A DNA stretch of 64,000 nt from Saxidomus purpurata (GCA_022818135.1 JAFMSR010000005.1:17979716-18043715); one strand, 5' to 3'; shown: positions 31,868 to 44,040, counted from the first letter of the stretch. Translations and numbers: made by a program. Notes: generated from the sequence alone by a model not told the origin.

Positions 31868-34150
31868 GTCAAGATCTACCATTCATTTGACAATGTCCTA
31901 AATTTTGAATGTCCGGAAATCAGTAAAGTTTTACGAATTTCCTTGGTAGATCTGTATATTTTTTGTAAACACTAAAATCGTCGTCGTCATCGTTATCGTA
32001 AGGTCATCCAAATGTTGTCGGATATTAGATATATCCCTGCCGGCATACCTATAGGATCTTTTATCGTTTGTTTACAACTATTGAGAGACGTATGTCACAG
32101 TTTATTAGCTAAAATGCACTTCACTCGCAAAAAAGTCTTCCCTGGATTGATAAACCCGCCTATGCAATAACTTAGTTCGCACAGCTGCGCATGCATGACA
32201 AGAAATTTGCTACCTGAATGGCAAAATAGATGAAACTTCATTACACTGAGCTTTTGATCTAACAAGAAGCGTTAATTTACTATGACTACTTGTCAGTAAA
32301 CATCGGTAACTCTGAATTTATGCGGATGCACTAGAGCATGTGTTTGTAAAGAGTATTTTTGAAAGTATCAAATGTTTATATCTATCTTTCTGCTACCGAT
32401 TGATGGCATTTTAGATTTGAAATGTGAAGTGAGTAATAAATCAACGTTCATACATATTTTATAACAACATAAATACGTTTAGTTGTGTGCTATCTTTAAA
32501 ACGACGTCGTTAGATGGGGCGTCACATTGCGTCACTTTGCGTCTCACGTCTAGCAAGAGTACCATTCATAGCTGTATGATTTGCGATGTTAGCACGTCTG
32601 GGTGGTAAAACAGGTGATTAAATAACTACAATTGATAAAAAATGAAAAATCGATTAATATGATAAAGCAGTAATATACTTACTTTCTCTTACTTTAATTT
32701 TAGAAAAATGGTGTTTTATATTTATTTATGTTTTTTTGCATTCCTATTTCGCCATCAACTTTCGATGCTATTTCACAAATTATCTACATAAAATCGATCA
32801 AATGAGCCATGTTATTTTCCGCAACGACAAACGCCCACATACGGGATAACAAGTGATATAAAATGTATCCTAAAATGATAATATATCAAATTAATGATAA
32901 ATAACTATAGCGGTGTTTTGTGCTACATATGCTACATATACTGTCATTAGTCAAGGAACGAAAGAACATCAATCTCAAAAACCACGAGTGTGCATTTGGG
33001 AAAGAATGATTTTTTGTTGATATCCAATGACAAAGTTCTCTAAAAGTTGACATTTAAGTATCTGTAAAGGCTAAAATAATCTGAACTTCATTCGCCAAAG
33101 AGTGTTTAAGAAGTCTAATTCTAAGTCAAAACTCCTGTCTGTGCAACGTAATCATTTATTTAAGAAATTATGTCCGTTCAAGCATTGCTCAACGTCTAAT
33201 AAACAACGACATCATCCGAACGACAAGGTGAATGAATGAAACGGATTATTTTCTACTAGGATATTTAGTCAACGTAATGCGGAACAATATGACGTCATTT
33301 TTACCTCACAATGTTCTTTTTCCCTTCCGCTCGTTAAAACTTTGTTTATTCACGCGGCATCTTTCACACTATATTTTATTGAAAGATGGATACGTACATG
33401 ATGTAAGTAGAAATATCGTATGGGCTTTTCTGAGACTGAAAAAAACCTATTTCATGAGATATAAAGTGATGTAAAATTTCACCTTAACTATTGCTTTGCT
33501 AAGTATGCCATCAAATGTTATAAAACTTATAAAGACTTTCAATTATTTTTTCAAAATTTCTTCATTTTGGTAAGATTTTCAATCAAAACTTTTTATTCAG
33601 TTGTATATAAGGTTAGCTATTTTATTGACAATCTACTCTGGCTCAAAAACTACTTCTACCGTCGATAATTGCGCCTTTAATCCTCCATTTGAAAAAGTAG
33701 TCCCGTCGTTCCAGCCGTGTTTGGAATGCGAACTATTTATACTGATATTTAAAGTATCTATACATAATCAGTTACAGCCTGCTCATTTTATAGCGTCAAT
33801 TTCGTTAGAAGGTTACTCCTGAAATTTACTATTGATTTTATCACAATGTTATAGTTATTTCACCATGAATTTATTTTACATTGCTAAATAAAAGGTACAT
33901 CCCCAAATAAAGTCAGTATCCCACTTACAAATATTTTTGTTTGTTGTATTTTCGTGGTTTTGTTTGTTCGCTGTTTGAGTGACATATTTGTGTTTATCTG
34001 GAACGTGGTTTAAGCTAATATTTTGTCTTCGGCTTATTGCTTGGAAATTGCAGCATGGTCGTAGGAAATCAAATAGATTATCTAAAATTTAAGAATGGCC
34101 ATATTTAAGAAACATTTGTGTTGCAATACATCACAACAAAGACGCGTGTA
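31868..34150. other. AT-rich DNA, no supported gene
   Basis: No feature is supported. A short direct repetition of GCGTCAC-type motifs lies at 32519-32550, next to an AACGACGTCGTT palindrome at 32500-32511. Two frames of 73-80 codons at 33.2-33.8 kb lack support. Confidence 0.45.
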
Positions 34151-34179
34151 AGGATTGTTTTATAAAGACTTATATAAGG

Positions 34180-34470
34180 AAATACTTCAAAATCTTGTCA
34201 AAAACCATGAGGCCCAGATCATAGATAGTTCGTGTTTTGGCCCTGCTCCAGGGATCTCTTGTTTCATGCATACTTTGTCGTCTCTCAAAATTGTTCATAT
34301 TATGCCTCTAGGTCCAAATTTGCCACACCCTGGCTGCGTTTATTATATAGAATTATGTAGAATGTTTGCAGGGTTTTAGAACTCAGATATTTGGTATGTA
34401 CTTGTTATCAAGTACTAAGCTCTCTTAACTGTTCTAATTATGCTTCCGCGGTCAAAATTAGATGTTTTTT
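34180..34470 (+). repeat. Degenerate two-monomer repeat, ~140 bp period
   Basis: AATTGTTCATATTATGCCTC with GGTCCAAATTTG near 34290 recurs near 34427 as AACTGTTCTAATTATGCTTC with GGTCAAAATTAG. AAACCATGAGGCCCAGATCAT precedes the first and GATATTTGGTATGTA the second. The pattern resembles a tandem-core repeat I remember as common in bivalves, here heavily decayed. A 74-codon frame inside is a by-product. Confidence 0.5.
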
Positions 34471-36370
34471 CTTGGTTTTCAAAGCTGCAGTGATCAAATG
34501 TGGACCACGTGTTAAAGTTTGCAAATAGATTTCAACTTCAACTCTAACCTTTGATGACCTTGACTATGAGCTCTTGACCTACTCTCCAGAAACGAAATAA
34601 GTACCATGTAAACAGTTCCGCAAACGACTTTCGGTGTTCTTTTTCACCTTTTTTAATGATTACCAAGAATTTGATGTGTCTTATCTCTATTCAAACAACA
34701 CGAAGCCTTTACATAGACTTGAAATCTTAACAATCGCTGTACTGTTATTTTGTCGTCTGTGATCATAGTGTGGACAATGGTACCCAGGTGAACGATATAG
34801 GGTAAACATGGTCCTCTTGTGAGTCAGTACGAAAGAGTGATACGCGCGTAGAAAACATAATTAAATTAAACACTGGCAATATAATCTTTTTTTGTTTTGT
34901 GTACTTATCACATGCATCCCTACAACACTCATAAAGGGGCATTCTCAAAATGTTAAAATATGCTAATGTACGTGAAATAATAAATAAATGCGTTTTGCAA
35001 GAAGAGCATAAGATCGATAAATGTCTCGTTTCTGGACTACATGCCAAATATATTACCTTTTATAATAAATCGCTATCCATTCTAAAACTGAAACCAAATA
35101 TAAAGGTGAAGGTGTAACTGTTTATTTCAGTAATTTTACCAGTTATTACCGCTTCGCTTTTTGGCTGAATCTTTAGTATAAAGGAGTATTACTTAAAGGG
35201 TTCATACATACAGTTTTAGTGAATTCCTCTATAAAGTGTTGTACAGATATTTTACTCTGTTTTTAATAAGGAGACTTTATGATAAAACATGTATAAGCAT
35301 ATAATAATATGTAACTTATGATTCAATTTGTTAAGGCTTTAGCTAATACAGAAATGAAACATGGTCGTATATCAAAATTTCAAAGATATTGTGTCATATT
35401 TGCTCAAAAATGTGGGGTTTGTAAAAATTTTGCAGTCCTTACCTTCAAGCCAAAAATCGTTTTAAATATAAAGATGTAATTTATACCTGCAAGTGTAACA
35501 AAATATTTCGTACAGGACTTTTACTATTGAAATTTGATTCACAGTACTTAAAAATGCAGGTATTCGGAATATGTTCACATTTTCCTCAATTACTAATATG
35601 CAAGACCATTACCGTACGTGACACAGCACTTTTAAAAAGTCAACTGAAATATTTTGACAATATTTATTTGTTTAGAAAATATAACATAAGACAGAAATGT
35701 ATCTGTTTATATAGCCCCTGGTTATCGTAACTCTACTTTCCAGCTTTATTCAATATCAGTGTTTGTTTTCAATTGTAAATGTTTTGGATTTAAACATAAT
35801 TTTATTTTTCAAATTGAAGTATCACATACAAAATAAACCCCCAAGGAAAACTCAGCTATGAGGTTGCAAAAATTACATTATTCTATCCCTTGTCGGTAGA
35901 CATACTTCTGTGAGGCCAAGATAGTATTTTCTTGTTGGTTTAAACTTTATTTTTAAAGTCCCAGGATCTTTTTGAATTCACTGATATTTTAAGATAAATA
36001 TACTGATAGGATAATGACAAAACCATGTTCTATTCACACTAAAATAATGTTGACATATTCATTTCTTTTGTAATCAAATCGCTTTTCCGCGAAAAAGAGT
36101 TGTCACGAAGCCTTTTTTTAGCTATTGCAATATCATTGAAAAAAATACTGCTCTATATTTTTAACACATTCATTGATTAACAAGTAAAGTTATTAATGAT
36201 TTGGTACAAATAAAGGTCATTTCCGCCGGTAAGACCTTTTTTTTTGGTAAAATGAAAGCTAATTGTCAATGTGGTCCTAGGACTTTAAGTTTGGCATTAG
36301 TATATCACATATAAAGTTGTTGTAAATAGAAAATGAATGTCAAGTTTTTAAGCCGTTTATACGTAGATAT
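34471..36370. other. AT-rich DNA, no supported gene
   Basis: Nothing is supported. Weak 'CAACTCTAACCTTTGATGACC' similarity to the GGTCAAGGTCA class of repeats occurs at 34541-34561. Confidence 0.45.
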
Positions 36371-36375
36371 TTTAC

Positions 36376-36576
36376 AATGTACGGAATTCCGTTAGGGCCA
36401 TCGCCTATGAATGAAAAAATAACGTTTTCGCGTTTTCGTCATCGTACTCTCGCAATTTCGTCATCGTAGCTTCGCGTTTTCGTCATCGTACTTTCGCGTT
36501 TTCGTGTTTTCGCGTTTCAGATTACCATATTCAAAGGCGAATATGCAGATGGCCGCCTTTCCGGAATTCCGTAACA
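36376..36576. mobile_element. TIR-bounded element carrying a CpG-rich 22 bp minisatellite
   Basis: Left end: TGTACGGAATTCCGTTAGG, GGCCATCGCCTATGAATG. Right end (inverse): CATATTCAAAGGCGAATATG, GATGGCCGCC, CCGGAATTCCGTAACA. The ends pair over about 40 bp with small indels and include the palindrome CGGAATTCCG. Inside, CGTCATCGTA starts at 36437, 36459 and 36481, a 22 bp period rich in TTTTCGCG. It is about 200 bp without coding capacity. It looks like a MITE whose core has expanded as a minisatellite; the class is unknown. Confidence 0.7.
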
Positions 36577-38060
36577 ATGGGATCTAAATTTGGGGAAGTC
36601 TATTTCTTGATTGGTGTTTGCAGAATTGTGAACCGAAAAGACACAATTAGCACAAATTAGTTTATTTATTGCGGATCTAATATTAGGTAGATCTAGTGTT
36701 AAAAAATTAAATGAAATACAAAAAAGTACTAAGTAATGATGCTAGTGTGTCCAAATATTGTTTGAATGTTACTTTTAAATTCATCATGTCCAAAACGGCC
36801 TGCTGTTTTGCACATATTATAGTGCCTTAGAATCTTTTCTCTGCAGGACAAAAAGCAAGTGCTGTATCATATATTTGTATAATTGTTTATAATATTACAT
36901 TTGGTCAGACTTATCAATTTACAAAATAACTGTCAACCAATGAATTCAGCGTTACCGCGACATTCACCAGGAAGCCAGAATTTTAAAGAATGTAAAAAAA
37001 AAAATCGGTCGCTAATGTAGCTGGTCTTCAAAATAAGATATGGCTAGTTTGTCAAACTATCGTAGGACTTAAGTTAACTTCTAGTCAGTTGTTATATCCA
37101 CATTTGTGCATGTAACCGCGTTTAAATAAAAATATGTTCTGGGCGCTTTGTCGTACTGAGGTAGAAGTTTTACCTGGCGTGCCAAAAACCACACTTTGGT
37201 TTGCCTAATCGATTGGCTTTCATGTTGGTTCTTTTTTTTCTCAAAATGTGTGTTCCCTTTGATGTATTGGGCCGATTAGATCCTTTAAGAATAACCCGAA
37301 CTATGGGATCACATTCAAAAAGTTAACCTTACATTTTTGTGATAGTTGTTAATCCAGGGCATGTTGTTAAACTTCCATGCATCATGGAAGAGGGCCTGGA
37401 AACATTTGAAAACTTGTGTAATATATGGCTTTAATAAACGTTCCTCTTAACAAGCGTTATAATAAAGCAATTCATGCCAAACGCCCACGGAAGATTTGGC
37501 TTCGTTTTTTTTCAAAATTTCTTTTGTTGAAAAAATGTTGACAAAGAGTGCAGAAATGTTGACAAAGAGTGCAGAAATATTGTTTCGCCATTTGCTGAGT
37601 GTGATAATATGTCCTATATATCTTTAACTTTAAGATTTACTTGACGTAACAGTGGCCCAAGTGGTGTTTCTTTACACTTGCTGTGTAACAACTTATAATT
37701 GAAACTTAGAGATTTTGCGATGATTTAATTGTCATCAGATATGATAATCATATTTGGTAATTGAAACTCTTCGAGAAATCAAATTAATTCAGTAAATACT
37801 TAGATCCCTAATTATAAAACATTAAAATTGTGAAGTTGATGGGCATATCCTCTGTATAATGACACTATTCCATAATATAGTATACCGGTCACGTGCTGCT
37901 GTCAGCTATAAATAGCAACAATGTGACCTTCCAATGAATATTAAATAGATAAATCAGTCTCTTTGTCTGTAAAAACCGGAGCTCACCACCTGCACGATTA
38001 TAGTTTGTCTCTGTACACCATTGTAATAAAGTGACAAGAAAGGACACACAGGTAGTTATG
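36577..38060. other. AT-rich DNA with one short duplication
   Basis: No gene is supported. A 21 bp unit (AAATGTTGACAAAGAGTGCAG) is directly duplicated at 37534-37575. Confidence 0.5.
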
Positions 38061-38067
38061 AGAAAGT

Positions 38068-38175
38068 TGGCAGTTTGTTATGGAGGATAGGGTTCCAGTG
38101 CTAATCCTTCCCAGGAACGTTGGTTAGGTAAGCTACCCGCCTGTAAAACCGTGGAAACAGGCGTTAAACCCATAC
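38068..38175 (+). repeat. SINE family B body fragment, plus strand
   Basis: GGCAGTTTGTTATGGAGGATAGGGTTCCAGTGCTAATC, TTCCCAGGAACG and AACAGGCGTTAAACCC match in order the minus-strand body of the SINE at 5826-6028. There is no tRNA-like head. This is a truncated copy in the opposite orientation. Confidence 0.6.
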
Positions 38176-38382
38176 AGCATCAACAACGGCAACGATTTTA
38201 ATGATATTAATATACTTAAACCAAGAACTAGTAGGTATTAATTAAGTGTCATACTTGATTTGAAATTTTAGAAAATGAGAAATGAATGCATATATGAAGC
38301 AAGAACTTAGATGAAGAAGCATGCGTAATTTGCATGTTACCTTGTCTCTAAGTTAGAGGATTCATTTTTCTAAGATTGTTGT

Positions 38383-38619
38383 CTAAACATTTCCCAGTGA
38401 CAACCCCTTTATCTTTGGTTTAAAACTGAACAGTTTTGAAACTTCGCTTACTATTGGCAAGTCAAAGACTACAGATTCGGGCAGTTTTGTGCCATGAAGT
38501 TTGTCCAAAGGCATAATTGCAATGCTGGTTTTCTGATTTCTTACACTTAGCTTAACTGTTCTAAAGCACGAAGTATTCCTCGAATTGGGCGGTAAAAGTA
38601 GTTCAAGACATTGATCCAT
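38383..38619 (-). CDS. Unrecognised 78-codon open frame, possible exon or retroelement fragment
   Basis: ATG-started frame reading MDQCLELLLPPNSRNT, SCFRTVKLSVRNQKTSIAIM, PLDKLHGTKLPESVVFDLPI and ending KGLSLGNV. The composition is balanced and protein-like, unlike most frames here. A pyrimidine-rich ATCTCTAG acceptor-like site lies just upstream. The segment order is loosely reminiscent of retroelement protease regions, but I see no catalytic motif and do not claim it. It may be chance. Confidence 0.25.
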   Translation of the reverse strand: MDQCLELLLPPNSRNTSCFRTVKLSVRNQKTSIAIMPLDKLHGTKLPESVVFDLPIVSEVSKLFSFKPKIKGLSLGNV

Positions 38620-39355
38620 TGTGAAGCTAGAGATGACGAATATCCAGCATAAATAAAATGTTATGATAACGATTGAGAAATTATTTAAGCCTCAATACAT
38701 CATCTAATGTATACATAATGGTTGTAAATACGTGGGCAACATTGATAGCTAAAAGTAGCAATGTTGCAGACAATATCATGTAGTACCCGATACTAATTAG
38801 TGCCTTATTGCGGTCATTCTATAGCTCGTATTACGAGTACAGAGAAAATGCTTTGGGGGTTCCTAATCACACGATGAAAATACACCCACCACTCTTGTTC
38901 GGAAAGATAATTACTGTATATCATGAAATATTCGCGAGAACTTTATTTTCAAGGGGTTTCTTTTTGCGAGAGGACTTGTTCATTCATCAATTCGGAGATA
39001 AAAAATCGCGACCTTTCTGACTCGCAAATTAAATGTGATTTACAGTATTATTTGCTTGAATGAATAAAGAAGAAAGCTCACTATATGTTGATTGTAGATT
39101 ATAAACATTGAAAACTATTTATTAAAATCTTGAAATATTGAAGACAACATTTTTCAGAAATTCAATGCCAAATATAATATTTATTCTGTACAACAGTCAA
39201 CTAGAATAGCGTACACGTACAAGTACGTATACATTGTAGAAATATAATTTAACAAGAACTATCTCTAAAAAGATGATCGGCGCGATTTTGAGTATATGAA
39301 AGAGTAAAGGTAGCTGCATTTCATAGTAAAAATTCCTGTCAAGAGAAAAATATGT
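38620..39355. other. AT-rich DNA, no supported gene
   Basis: Nothing is supported apart from a 70-codon open frame without context. Confidence 0.45.
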
Positions 39356-39359
39356 AACC

Positions 39360-39430
39360 TGACCAAGGCTTGAACTCGGTACCCTTCGCTTACAGGGCGA
39401 ACACTCTCTCGATGAGCTAACCGGTCACTT
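39360..39430 (-). tRNA. tRNA-like sequence (anticodon TGT position), degenerate
   Basis: On the minus strand TGACCGGTTAGCTCATCGAG gives a D-arm. TTCGC-CCTGTAA-GCGAA is a perfect anticodon stem-loop with TGT in the anticodon position. CCGAG-TTCAAGC-CTTGG is a full T-arm. The acceptor halves pair poorly, so a working tRNA is doubtful. A SINE head or threonine-type tRNA pseudogene is more likely. Confidence 0.55.
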
Positions 39431-39490
39431 GCACGTTTTATCCTAATTTATGATTAAGTCCGTACCGTGACATATGCATTAGGAAAACAA

Positions 39491-40722
39491 GCTTGCTTTT
39501 ATGCCCCCGAAGGGTAGCATATTAAAATCGCACCGTCCGTCCAACCGTCTATCCGTCTGTCCGTTCATGAGTCCGACCTTACATTTTTTCGTGTCCGGGC
39601 TGTAACTTTGTCATGCATTGAAGGATTTTAAAATGTTCAGCACATCAAGATGACGTGTCGCGTGCAATATCTATGTCCCTACCTCAAAGGTCAAGGTCAC
39701 ACTTAGAGTTTGAACGTAATAGAATCCTGTATATATGCACACATTCATGTCCGGACTGCAACTTTGTTATGTATTGTTTGATTATAAAATAACTTGGCAC
39801 AAATGTTTTGCACATCAAGACGAAGTGTCATGTGCAAGAACCACGTACCTACCTTAAAGGTTTTGATTTTAAAATAACTTGGCGCAAATGTTTCGCACAT
39901 CAAGACGAAGTGTCATGTGCAAGAACCACGTCCCTACCTTAAAGGTTAAACTTTGTCATGCATTGAAGAATTTTAAAATAACTTGGCACAAATGTTCAGC
40001 ACATCAAGACAACGTTTCGCGTGCAATATCCATGTCCATACCTTAAAGGCCAAGGTCACACTAAGAGCTGGAAAGTAATAGAATCCTGTATATATGCACA
40101 CATTCGTGTCCGGACTGCAACTTTGTCATGTATTGATTGATTTTAAAATTTCTTGGCACACATGTTTCGCACATCAAGACGAAGTGTCATGTGCAAGTAC
40201 CTTAAAGGTCAAGGTCATACTTTGTGTTTATAGGTAATGGAATCCTGTATATATATACTTACATTCGTGTCCGGAATGTAACCTTGTCATGCATTGAAGG
40301 ATTTTAAAATAACTTGCAACAAATGTTCAGCACATCAAGACGACGTGTCGCGTGCAAGATCCACGCCCCTACCTCAAAGGTCAAGGTCATATTAAGAGTT
40401 TGAAAGTAATAGAATCCTGTAGATATGCACACATTCGTGTCTGGACTGTAACTTTGTCGTATATTGATTGAATATAAAATAACTTGGCACAAATGTTCAG
40501 CACATCAAGATGATGTGTCGCGTGCAAGACCCACGTCCCTGGCTCAAAGGTCAAGGTCACAATTAGAGTTTAAAGGTAATGGAATACTGTGTGCATGGTA
40601 GCTTTGTCATGCATGGAAGGATTTAAGAATTACATGGCACAATTGTTGAGCACATGAAGAGGACAGAAACTGTGAGACACATCTTTCGGGGACATTCGTC
40701 ACTTATGAGGGACAGCTCTTGT
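39491..40722 (+). mobile_element. Tandem-core element, ~156-170 bp monomers, CCCCCGAAG ends
   Basis: TGTCCGG(A/G)CTGNAACTTTGTCAT starts near 39592, 39748, 40107, 40268 and 40438. A partial internal duplication at 39845-39960 accounts for the larger gap. Each monomer holds AAAATAACTTGGCACAAATG, GCACATCAAGACGA, GTGTCGCGTGCAA and CAAAGGTCAAGGTCA. The outer ends are inverse: ATGCCCCCGAAGG at 39501-39513 and CTTTCGGGGACAT at 40684-40696. A CCGTCCGTCC run follows the left end. It is a non-autonomous element with a tandem core and no coding capacity. An internal 62-codon frame is spurious. Confidence 0.75.
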
Positions 40723-42385
40723 TCTTCTCAATAATGTGACTTGAAATATTGACTGTTATTTACCCGAGAAAAATATTATTACTCTACACTCAAAGTTAAT
40801 ATTAGTTTGGAGGTAACAGCATATCATGTTGATATAATGATATGAACTGTTTACGTATTACAATTTTAAAATCCATTCATGAAGACTGAGAACGCAAGGA
40901 TATTTTATTGACCTTTTTCCTGTGGTATTATCCAATCAAATAGCGCCTGACTTAGTTTCAAAGCACTTTCTTCTTGTCTTTTCATTGGCGATTCAAAGAT
41001 TACTGACTTCCAGTCAAGGCAAGCTTAAGCTCCGAAAAACACATGTTACTTCTTGGAAGAATCGAATTGAGAGACAAATTCATTACGCAGATAACAATGT
41101 AAAATACAGTACTTCCTGTGACACTGAGATGGATCCCCTGCCTGCCACCTGCTGTATCAGCGTTCTCAGTGCTTTGATATAATCATTGTCTTTGTGTACA
41201 ATACAGTTTCAATCTCGAAAATGTTTTTAGTACATTGTAACTAAGTATTACTGATATAGCCTTTACCATCGATAATCTAATTTTGGAAGATGTATATATC
41301 CCTTACCCCTGGTGATGATCTATCCAAGTTTGTGTTCACGTGGCTTTACCGTATGTTTTTTTATTCTTGTTACGTAAATAACTAGCCGAGAGCCGTTTAA
41401 TTCCATAAATTCCAATTCATGTTCTGCTTTTAAACCGCACATTCTGTTAGACATTCACTAAGGCTTTTACCGAGGTATAATGAACCATATAGAGTTGTCT
41501 CTATGGAGCTATACTAGTATCTTGTTGAAATAGGCTTAGTACGTGACCAATCCTGAACATTTAAGTTAAGTCTGACTGAAATTTTCATTTGTTACAATAA
41601 ACCACTTATTCATGCGTCAATATTACTTTCGAACATAAAAACCGTATGCTTCAAATCCTCTTGTAATTAACTGCAATTGTGTTCAATTCCTATGTTAGTA
41701 ATAACAACTGAATTCTAGGAAATATTGGAGGCAAGTCACATTTAAATACAGCGTAATGTATATTCCTGAAGGTGTGTTTCATTTCTGTTTATTTGCGATG
41801 TTTTAAATGTCACGTGACCAGTATCTAGAGTGATATCAAAATGATACAATTTCTGTTTTATACACATTTATATGTCTCAATTCCAAAACAAACTCTTCCA
41901 GCTTAGGGTGACCTAACCACAAATTAAACAAAGATTGGACGTCAGACAATTTATCCCTGCATGATAAAAATTAATCGGCGAAATTCAGTCAAATTATTGC
42001 ATTTTTTCGACTTATTCATTTTAAAGAGCTTTTATCGGATGGGCCTAAAAGCCGATTTCCGATACCGGTCTACCTGACTTTCTTCAAACGAAAGACATTT
42101 CAACATGTTTTATATCAATGGAAAGCTGATAAAACGCAAAATCTATTCATTAATTGCAATTTTAGCAGGAATACTCTATACCATAGACAGTTCCTGATAA
42201 AAATGATTAAATCGCGAACACATAACTTTCACTATTTTGTAAAAATCTTTTAGCGTCAACATGCCCTTTCGAAAAATCTGTCACCCATTAAATATTATAT
42301 GCATCTTCGTGAAAAAAACTTGCATTAATGCCAATTTCCTACAAATTTGTATCAACATTGTAAAGAAATTCAGATTACCTTTTAT
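40723..42385. other. AT-rich DNA, no supported gene
   Basis: An 86-codon plus-strand frame at 40922-41182 has no recognisable motif. Nothing else is supported. Confidence 0.45.
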
Positions 42386-42390
42386 CTAAA

Positions 42391-42722
42391 AAGGCGTTAT
42401 TACGACTTTCAAAAGGCGTTATTACGCCTTCTATTAGCGTAATTACGCTTTTACTTTCGCGTTACTACGCCTTTAGTTCGCGTTACTACGCCTTTCTTTC
42501 GTGTTACTACGCCTTTTATTAACGTTATAATGCCTTGACTTTCGCGTTATTACGCTTTTTCTCGCGTTATTACGCCTTTTATTAGCGTTACTACGCCTTT
42601 CTTTTGCGTTATAACGCCTTTATTAGCGTTACAACGCCTTTGTTTAACGTTATTACGCCTTTCTTTGCGTTACTACGCCTTTTCTTTGCGTTATTACGCC
42701 TTGTTTCGCGTTATTACGACTT
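42391..42722. repeat. 21-22 bp GCGTTANTACGCC minisatellite, about 16 copies
   Basis: A core GCGTTA(T/C)TACGCCTTT recurs every 21-22 bp with variable T/A-rich spacers (CTTTC, TATTA, AGTTC). The core is close to self-complementary (GGCGTTATTACGCC). Every copy has CpG dinucleotides in an otherwise CpG-poor neighbourhood. Copies vary in spacer but keep the core, suggesting either selection on the core or local gene conversion. Confidence 0.9.
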
Positions 42723-43515
42723 CACAATATTTTTTTTTCTTTCAAATGGTCCTAATAGGCTTTCGTAAAGTTGCCATTGTGAGTAAACATTAATTTCAGT
42801 ACCGTAAATAAGCGACTTTTAACTTGTATTAAACAATATTAAGTTCGTATGTCGGTTACTTAGTGTATGATCTAATTGATTTAATTGATTGGTTCTAGTC
42901 GTAGAAGGTCTACAATTATGAATTGTTATCTTTAGAAAGAAATCTTAGAATGTTTTTATACATTTAGTTCAAAACTTCAGCGGAATCTTCACTCATGTCC
43001 GAGTACAAGAATGTATGAAGAAATCATTACGGATGCAAATTTTTGCGGTTGCTTGTATCCGCATACTCTCCTCACGTCTTCTGTCTCCCGTATATGTCTC
43101 CCAGATGTCTATACAATGCACGATCGATTTAAGACCTAGGGCCAAGGATATGCAAGATTTGAACGTATCTGATATGTGAGGTAAAATACCGGTAATCATT
43201 CATCAATATAGCACTATACAGGAGGTGTTACGCTGTGTGCTTAAGTCGAGTAAGACCTATTTTCATCATGGTTTGAGTTGAAACAGACTAATACGGGACA
43301 ATACTGCATGTAAGACGATTTTTTACTTTGGAATAAGTTCAATATATGGTAAATAGACCTAAGTGAAGTAAACTTTGACAAAGAGCGATTCCAAGTTCGA
43401 TATGGTTTGATGTATTCCGTTCAGGTCACATTGAACTATATTAGATCGGGAATCATTATAAAGTACTGCCGTAAAATTTCAAACTGGATATCTTCATAAA
43501 TAGATATACAACATG
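42723..43515. other. AT-rich DNA, no supported gene
   Basis: A 68-codon minus-strand frame at 42993-43199 has no recognised motif. Nothing else was seen. Confidence 0.45.
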
Positions 43516-43517
43516 TA

Positions 43518-43621
43518 TAAGTTAGTGTATATTAAGTCAAATTTCAACAATTAAGAAACCCTAAGGGAGCGAGCGACCCTTTTCTTAATTGTTAAAATTT
43601 GACTTGATAAACTCTAACTTA
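43518..43621. repeat. Foldback element (104 bp)
   Basis: The left arm runs from TAAGTTAGTGTATATTAAG to CAACAATTAAGAAA. The right arm is its inverse, ending CTAACTTA at 43621. The 41 bp arms differ at about four positions. The centre is GC-richer (AAGGGAGCGAGCGACCC). It is a palindromic MITE-like element with no coding capacity. Confidence 0.85.
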
Positions 43622-43734
43622 CTTAGTGTTTAACCTCATTTGACCTTTTGCATAGCCACAGACATGTATTGTATCGTATCGTATATTAGGATTGTATCGT
43701 TGGTATATGTACCGGTTTCCCACATAACCAACGC

Positions 43735-43965
43735 CCCTAGAAGAGGTTAGTTATTTTAGGTTGCGGAGGATAGTGCAAGATACAGTAAGCGTCCCAATGC
43801 CAGAGACACCCCTGGTTCTTTTAACATGCCACGTGTATAGCACCCATACATGGGACCTCGGTTTTTGTCTCATCCGAAAGACTGTTAGTAATTTTAGTTT
43901 GTCAACCCAGGGTCAACCCAATGTATTGTGGCACGGACCTATGCGTATATAGGTCCGTGATCGTG
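43735..43965. repeat. Probable interspersed repeat fragment with hairpin
   Basis: CACCCCTGGTTCTTTTAACATGCC, TATAGCACCCATACATGGGACCTC and TCTCATCCGAAAGAC resemble an interspersed sequence I remember from many invertebrate genomes; this is memory, not a search. At 43932-43959 a perfect 11 bp stem hairpin occurs (CACGGACCTAT-GCGTAT-ATAGGTCCGTG). A 63-codon frame is present without support. Confidence 0.4.
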
Positions 43966-44040
43966 GGCGGAGCTATAGTGCTTCCTATTAAGAGCGAACT
44001 CTTAACAATCAAGTGATTTAAGTAGTTAGTTTTAATAAAC

